From the IMG/VR virus record IMGVR_UViG_3300020198_001172, positions 1 through 23,645 of that record: a stretch of DNA of 23,645 nt. One strand, written 5' to 3'. This document shows, piece after piece, positions 19,841 to 23,645 of this stretch (positions within the stretch are counted from its first letter, which is position 1; each line of letters opens with the position of its first letter). A program made the position numbers and the translations under genes. The notes under the pieces were generated by a model that saw only the letters and a program-made list of their open reading frames with translations, was not told where the DNA came from and did not search any database. This DNA comes from a virus.

Positions 19841-20559
19841 AGCCGCGCCGCCTGGACGTGCATCCAGTCCATGTTGCTGTTGCGCCCAAGCGAGACCCAT
19901 CCCTCGGCCTCCCACGCCTTCCAGAACTCATCGGCGTCGGGCTGCGCGAGGCGGGCCCTATCGCGGCCCCACTTGAGCTGATTGCGCTCGGGATCGAAGT
20001 CGATCGCGATGCCCCACGAGTGCATCGAGTAGGACGAGCCGCCCCGCATCTTGCGGACGTTCAGCGAGCCGCCGAACAGGTCGAGCCCGAGCTTCTGCCG
20101 GGCCGCCTCGTCGTAGGCGGCTGCGATCCGCGCGAAGGCTCGCGCCGCGCTGTCGTGCACCTTCTCGTGCACGCTGATCCGGCTGACGATGACCTTCTTG
20201 TCCCAGGCCAGCTTCATCGGGAACGGGAGCACGAGCTGCTTCTGATGGAGGCCGACGCCGCCGTAGAAGGTCATGCAGTCGCGCTGGCGCGGCCAGACGG
20301 GTGCGTTGCCGGCGCCGCGAGGTGCATCCTTCGCGGAGGGCGGGAAAGTCGGCAGGCTGTCGGCCCGCACCGGCACCGTCGCCGGAAACAGCGCCGCCTC
20401 GGTCTGCGGCCCATACTGCCCGTCGGGCGTCAGGCCGTTGGCGACCTGAAAGGCCGTCAGCGCCTCGCGCGTCGCCGGACCGCTCTTCCCATCGGCTCCG
20501 CCCTTCCCGAGGTCATACCCGCGCGCGAGGAGAGCGCGCTGGATTTCCAGCGTCGTCAT
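19837..20559 (-). CDS. Endolysin: peptidoglycan-binding domain + M15 (VanY-like) peptidase
   Basis: A 240-residue lysis enzyme. An N-terminal PG_binding_1 repeat spans about 3-57 (LLARGYDLGKGGADGKSGPA, LTAFQVANGLTPDGQYGPQT). After a Pro-rich linker the C-terminal half is an M15 L-alanyl-D-glutamate-type peptidase, with zinc ligands His180 and Asp187 in SYSMHSWGIAIDFD and His234 in MDWMHVQ. It would cut the peptide stems of the wall. No signal peptide is present, so it needs a holin-like partner. GGAGA lies nine bases before the ATG. The domain order (binding then catalytic) is unusual for Gram-negative phage endolysins that lack a binding module, but known. Confidence 0.9.
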   Translation of the reverse strand: MTTLEIQRALLARGYDLGKGGADGKSGPATREALTAFQVANGLTPDGQYGPQTEAALFPATVPVRADSLPTFPPSAKDAPRGAGNAPVWPRQRDCMTFYGGVGLHQKQLVLPFPMKLAWDKKVIVSRISVHEKVHDSAARAFARIAAAYDEAARQKLGLDLFGGSLNVRKMRGGSSYSMHSWGIAIDFDPERNQLKWGRDRARLAQPDADEFWKAWEAEGWVSLGRNSNMDWMHVQAARL

Positions 20560-20629
20560 GGTGGTGTTCTCCGAGATGAAGGGGTCGTGTCGGGCTCGGG
20601 CCGGGTGGCGCGGCGAGCGGGTTGGCGCG

Positions 20630-23113
20630 TCAGAACGCGCGCGTCGCGATGACGGCGAAAGTCGCGTTCAGCGAGATCGCGTTCGGCCCCAGATTGATGA
20701 CGCGAATGCGCGTCCGACCGAGTTCGGCGGGGCTGTCGTCCGAAATGGTCTGCAAGACGAGGCCAACGGGCGCGTCGAGCAACGTCCCATGCCACATGCC
20801 GCGATAATTAAAGTCCTGCGACCACACGCTATAGAAGTAGAAATCTGTCACGGCGTTAGGCTGAAGATCGGCGTTCATCGTCCCGCGCAGGGTGACGTGC
20901 GTCCCCATCAACTCCGTGCCACCGTTGAAGTTGGCGAGGCCGGCCGTCTGCGAGATTGTGTATGGCACCGCGTTGATGCCTCGCGTCCTGATGCGAGTGC
21001 CGCGCAGGACGTTTGGCCCGAGGTTCGAAAGCCGCACCCCGTTCGCATCACAAAGGTCGATCAGTCCGTTTTCCCAAACTCCGGTCGCGAACTTGGCGCC
21101 GGCCGCCAGCCCCTCGCCTCCGAACCACGACCGCACTTCCAATGTGAAGCGTGGCACGGCGACCGAAAGGTCGTTCTGCAAGACGACGCCATTCGGGTAC
21201 TCCGGTGTCATGTCGATGGCTTCGCCCCGCAGGAAGAGCCCGTCGTTGAAGCAGTTGGCACCCTCGAACTTCACCGGGTTCGCCGTGTGGGTGATGAAGT
21301 TGTAGTTGACCCCGCAGCCCTGGATGACGCGGGCCGGATCGTCGCCCTTGAAGGACACCACCGTGCCGCATACGGAGGCGGCGTTGAGATCGACGATGCT
21401 GTCGAGCACCGCGTTGCCCTCGGACGCAAGGAACTGGACGCAGGTGCCGCAGCCGAGGATCTGCTCGACCTTCACCCGGGCGAGGTTACTGCGCACCGTC
21501 AGCGCAATCCCAGGGAAGTTCTGTAGGATCGGCAGCTCAATCTTGCCCTGAGCGTTGCCGGGGGCGAGCACGATGCCGTTGACCGCGCCCTTCGAGACGA
21601 TGACCGCGTCCGCCGCGGCCGTCTGGGGGATCTTGGCCGGGATCGTGATCGTGTCGTCGATCCCGTAAATGCCATCCCAATGGATAGCCCGGCCCGATGC
21701 CTGCGCCTCGGCGATCATCTCCCGGATCTCCGCCGTGCAGATGATGTCGCCGCGCTCGTGGCTGACGGCGCCGAAATCCTTGGGGCTCAGCGCCGACCGG
21801 CCGCGCCAGCGATCGAGATCGGATAGGAAGATGCCGAAGGCCGTCGGCCCGGCCAGGAGCGCGGCATAGCCCGCCGCCATGAAGGCGCTGGCGATGTCGG
21901 CCGCGGTGGTCTCGCGCACGAACACCGCGCCGCCGGAGGTGAAGCTGTCGGCATCGGGCCCAGGCGCGCCGGAAGTGCGGACGTAGCGCCCTGCGCCGCC
22001 GTCGCCGGCCTGATCGCGGCCGAGCAGTTCCACGACCTGAACGACAGCCGGGATCGAGCCGGCCACGGCGTCGCCCTTGGTCTTGAAGGTGACCTTCGCG
22101 GGGGTACTGGCCTCCTGCTCCAGGATCTCGACGCGCCCGCCGAAATCGCCGCTCTCGATGGCGGAGACGCGCGCTTCAAGGTCGGCCGCCGGCGGCGGGA
22201 GGAGGAACGCGCCCGTCACATCGTCATGGGACAGCGCCTCGACATCGCTGACGTGCCCCGCGCCGTAGAAGATGACGACGGGCACGGCGAAGCGGGCGGC
22301 GGGCGGGGCGATCACAGCGCCGCCCTGCCCCACCGTCCGCGAGAGAAGCGCCTCGCGCTCCTGCCGGCCCGCAGCCGTGGTGAGGGTGATGGTCTGCAGC
22401 GCCGCGTGCGGCTGAAGCACCCGAAGCGACTGGTCGAGATAGACCACGGCGAGCACCACGGCGTCGTTGAACGGGTCGGGCGAATTCGTGCGCCGCTGGA
22501 CCACGCAGCGGACCCGGTAGAGGCGACCGAGTTCGAGCGCGAAGGCGTTGCGGGCCGCGACGATCGCAGCGCCGCGCACACGCACCACCGGGCCGTTGTC
22601 GCTGTCTGCCAGGGCCGCCGTCGAAATTGCAGGCAGGAGATCCCGGCGCCCGCCGAGCTGCAGCAGGTCCGAAACGATCGTGAAGCGGCCAGGCGCCTCG
22701 CCTGGGCGGCCGGAGATGACTGTGCTCGTGATCTCGTCGGTGATCGCCTTGATGGCCGCAAGGGACGCCTTCAGCGCGGGCGTGTCGGCATCCCCCGCGA
22801 TGCGGGCGGCCGTCTCGCTGCTGATCCGGGCGGCGAGATCCTGGGCCGTCTTCACCAGATCGCTGTCGGTCTTCGATCTGTTGCCCGCTTCCTCGACGAG
22901 GCGCCGGGTCAGGTCCGCGACGGTGCTCGTGATGTTGGCATCCGTGCTTGCGCGGGTGTTGGCCTCGCCGACGAGGTTGGCGGCAACCTGCGCAAGCTGT
23001 GTGACCAGAACATCGATCGTCGTCCTCGCGGAGTCGATGTTGTCGAACGCGAAGTTGAAGCGGCGATAGTTTTCAGCCGGCAGCAAGCCGGGCGACACCT
23101 TGGGGAGCGCCAT
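20630..23113 (-). CDS. Tailspike / tail fibre with coiled-coil stalk and pectate-lyase-like beta-helix
   Basis: An 827-residue structural protein. The N-terminus (about 15-130) is a long trimeric coiled coil (RFNFAFDNIDSARTTIDVLV, then SKTDSDLVKTAQDLAARISS). It is followed by globular parts and a short coiled coil (DLEARVSAIESGDFG, about 311-325). The segment SPKDFGAVSHERGD (443-456) then AEIREMIAEAQASGRAIHWD and GIYGIDDTITIP starts a right-handed beta-helix typical of tailspike pectate-lyase-3 domains, which continues to about residue 700. The end is a small beta domain (RIRVINLGPNAISLNATFAV). It would bind and perhaps cleave host surface polysaccharide, setting host range. AAGGA lies seven bases before the ATG. 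Confidence 0.85.
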   Translation of the reverse strand: MALPKVSPGLLPAENYRRFNFAFDNIDSARTTIDVLVTQLAQVAANLVGEANTRASTDANITSTVADLTRRLVEEAGNRSKTDSDLVKTAQDLAARISSETAARIAGDADTPALKASLAAIKAITDEITSTVISGRPGEAPGRFTIVSDLLQLGGRRDLLPAISTAALADSDNGPVVRVRGAAIVAARNAFALELGRLYRVRCVVQRRTNSPDPFNDAVVLAVVYLDQSLRVLQPHAALQTITLTTAAGRQEREALLSRTVGQGGAVIAPPAARFAVPVVIFYGAGHVSDVEALSHDDVTGAFLLPPPAADLEARVSAIESGDFGGRVEILEQEASTPAKVTFKTKGDAVAGSIPAVVQVVELLGRDQAGDGGAGRYVRTSGAPGPDADSFTSGGAVFVRETTAADIASAFMAAGYAALLAGPTAFGIFLSDLDRWRGRSALSPKDFGAVSHERGDIICTAEIREMIAEAQASGRAIHWDGIYGIDDTITIPAKIPQTAAADAVIVSKGAVNGIVLAPGNAQGKIELPILQNFPGIALTVRSNLARVKVEQILGCGTCVQFLASEGNAVLDSIVDLNAASVCGTVVSFKGDDPARVIQGCGVNYNFITHTANPVKFEGANCFNDGLFLRGEAIDMTPEYPNGVVLQNDLSVAVPRFTLEVRSWFGGEGLAAGAKFATGVWENGLIDLCDANGVRLSNLGPNVLRGTRIRTRGINAVPYTISQTAGLANFNGGTELMGTHVTLRGTMNADLQPNAVTDFYFYSVWSQDFNYRGMWHGTLLDAPVGLVLQTISDDSPAELGRTRIRVINLGPNAISLNATFAVIATRAF

Positions 23114-23157
23114 CGGTCGTCCTTTTCTGGTCTCTGGGGTCGCGGAGAGAGGAGCGC

Positions 23158-23645
23158 CTAGAACGCCTCGTCGAAATCGACTGTCACCGTGCCGAAGCGC
23201 GAGAGCTGAAGCTCCATCGCGCCCGTGTCGTCGGAGGCGAGCCGCATCGTCGCGAGGGGCCGCCCGAACTCAATCGGCGTGTTCGCGGGATAGTCGGCAC
23301 GCAGCCAGGGGCGGAACTGGATGCCGATCTGACCGGCGACAGGAAGCCCCGTCGCGGGATCAACCGGATCGGCAGAGGTTAGCGCCGTGATGATGTGCAG
23401 ACGATCGCCGATCGAAAACATCATGCCGGGCGCAAGCCATCCGCCGCGATTGCGCTGGATCGTCATGGCCGTGGCATTCATCGGCACCGCGCCGGCCGTC
23501 CGGTAATCGAGCGTTGAGGACGTGTCGGGGTTGGTCTCGAATGCCGGGTCTTGCGCAGCATCCCGACGGCCGTAGCCGTATGTGATCTTGCCACCGAGCA
23601 GCGGATCGATGAACCACGGCGCGCGGGAGATCTCGAACGGACCGA
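23158..23645 (-). CDS. C-terminal part of a phage structural protein (runs off the window)
   Basis: The frame is open from the right edge to a stop at 23158, giving about 161 residues of the C-terminus. It starts within PFEISRAPWFIDPLLGGKIT, continues through GGWLAPGMMFSIGDRLHIIT and IQFRPWLRADYPANTPIEFG, and ends VTVDFDEAF. An internal GTG at 23487 is in frame but has no special reason to be the start. The mix of beta-rich text just upstream of the tailspike suggests a tail or baseplate component. The family cannot be named from this part. Confidence 0.7.
   Translation of the reverse strand, partial: GPFEISRAPWFIDPLLGGKITYGYGRRDAAQDPAFETNPDTSSTLDYRTAGAVPMNATAMTIQRNRGGWLAPGMMFSIGDRLHIITALTSADPVDPATGLPVAGQIGIQFRPWLRADYPANTPIEFGRPLATMRLASDDTGAMELQLSRFGTVTVDFDEAF

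Noticed and set aside
22226-23161. 311-aa plus-strand frame opposite the tailspike N-terminus
   Set aside because: Antisense shadow with Arg/Gly/Asp-rich composition; the minus-strand tailspike frame has clear coiled-coil and beta-helix features.

Overview
The window is a high-GC temperate phage genome, probably of an alphaproteobacterium in the Hyphomicrobiales and perhaps near Methylobacterium. That placement is inferred from the GC-rich codon use, a GapR/DUF2312 protein, a P4-type integrase aimed at a valine tRNA gene, and general resemblance to phages of that group; no database search was possible. The first 76 bases are a pure G run, almost certainly a sequencing or assembly artefact at a contig end, and it cuts off the first gene.

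Layout. (1) 77-4117, minus strand: a tightly packed early/replication operon with many 4-bp ATGA overlaps. In order of transcription it holds a putative HTH protein, a NUMOD4-HNH endonuclease, GapR, a RusA resolvase, a small putative HTH protein, a complete beta sliding clamp, two small proteins, and the start of another protein cut by the contig end. (2) 4118-5964, immunity region: a plus-strand 82-aa gene with a three-hairpin leader, a small membrane protein and a Cro-like protein on minus, an S24 (CI/LexA-like) repressor on plus, and two matching promoters either side of the repressor that share TTCGACACG operator elements. (3) 5965-16200, plus strand: about twenty compact accessory genes (HNH nuclease, orphan C5 cytosine methyltransferase overlapped by a second long frame, modular Ea22-like mosaic proteins, a SLOG/DUF2493 protein, zinc-ribbon proteins), ending in an excisionase-like gene. 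(4) 16114-17592: a minus-strand tyrosine integrase whose 3' end overlaps the excisionase tail to tail, then an attP-like site made of a 3' half of tRNA-Val(UAC) flanked on both sides by GTAAGC repeats. (5) 17605-23645: one plus-strand zinc-ribbon gene, then minus-strand late genes (partial structural protein, 827-aa tailspike/fibre, M15 endolysin, small membrane/lysis proteins) ending at a terminator.

An attachment site with phage genes on both sides and only a tRNA fragment, not a full tRNA, means the sequence is in the circular/virion (attP) arrangement and not that of a simple integrated prophage, unless two prophages sit in tandem. The genes fit one lysis/lysogeny cycle. The repressor would hold both early promoters. 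Leftward transcription gives Cro and, directly or from further promoters, the replication and recombination genes. Rightward transcription gives the accessory block and Xis. Int with Xis moves the genome in and out of the tRNA gene. The late block makes the tail tip and lysis proteins.

No gene-free stretch exceeds 300 bases. The longest are 17320-17604 (the att region) and 4118-4368 (direct repeats and a structured leader). In 4618-4720 and 19578-19693 I see nothing convincing.
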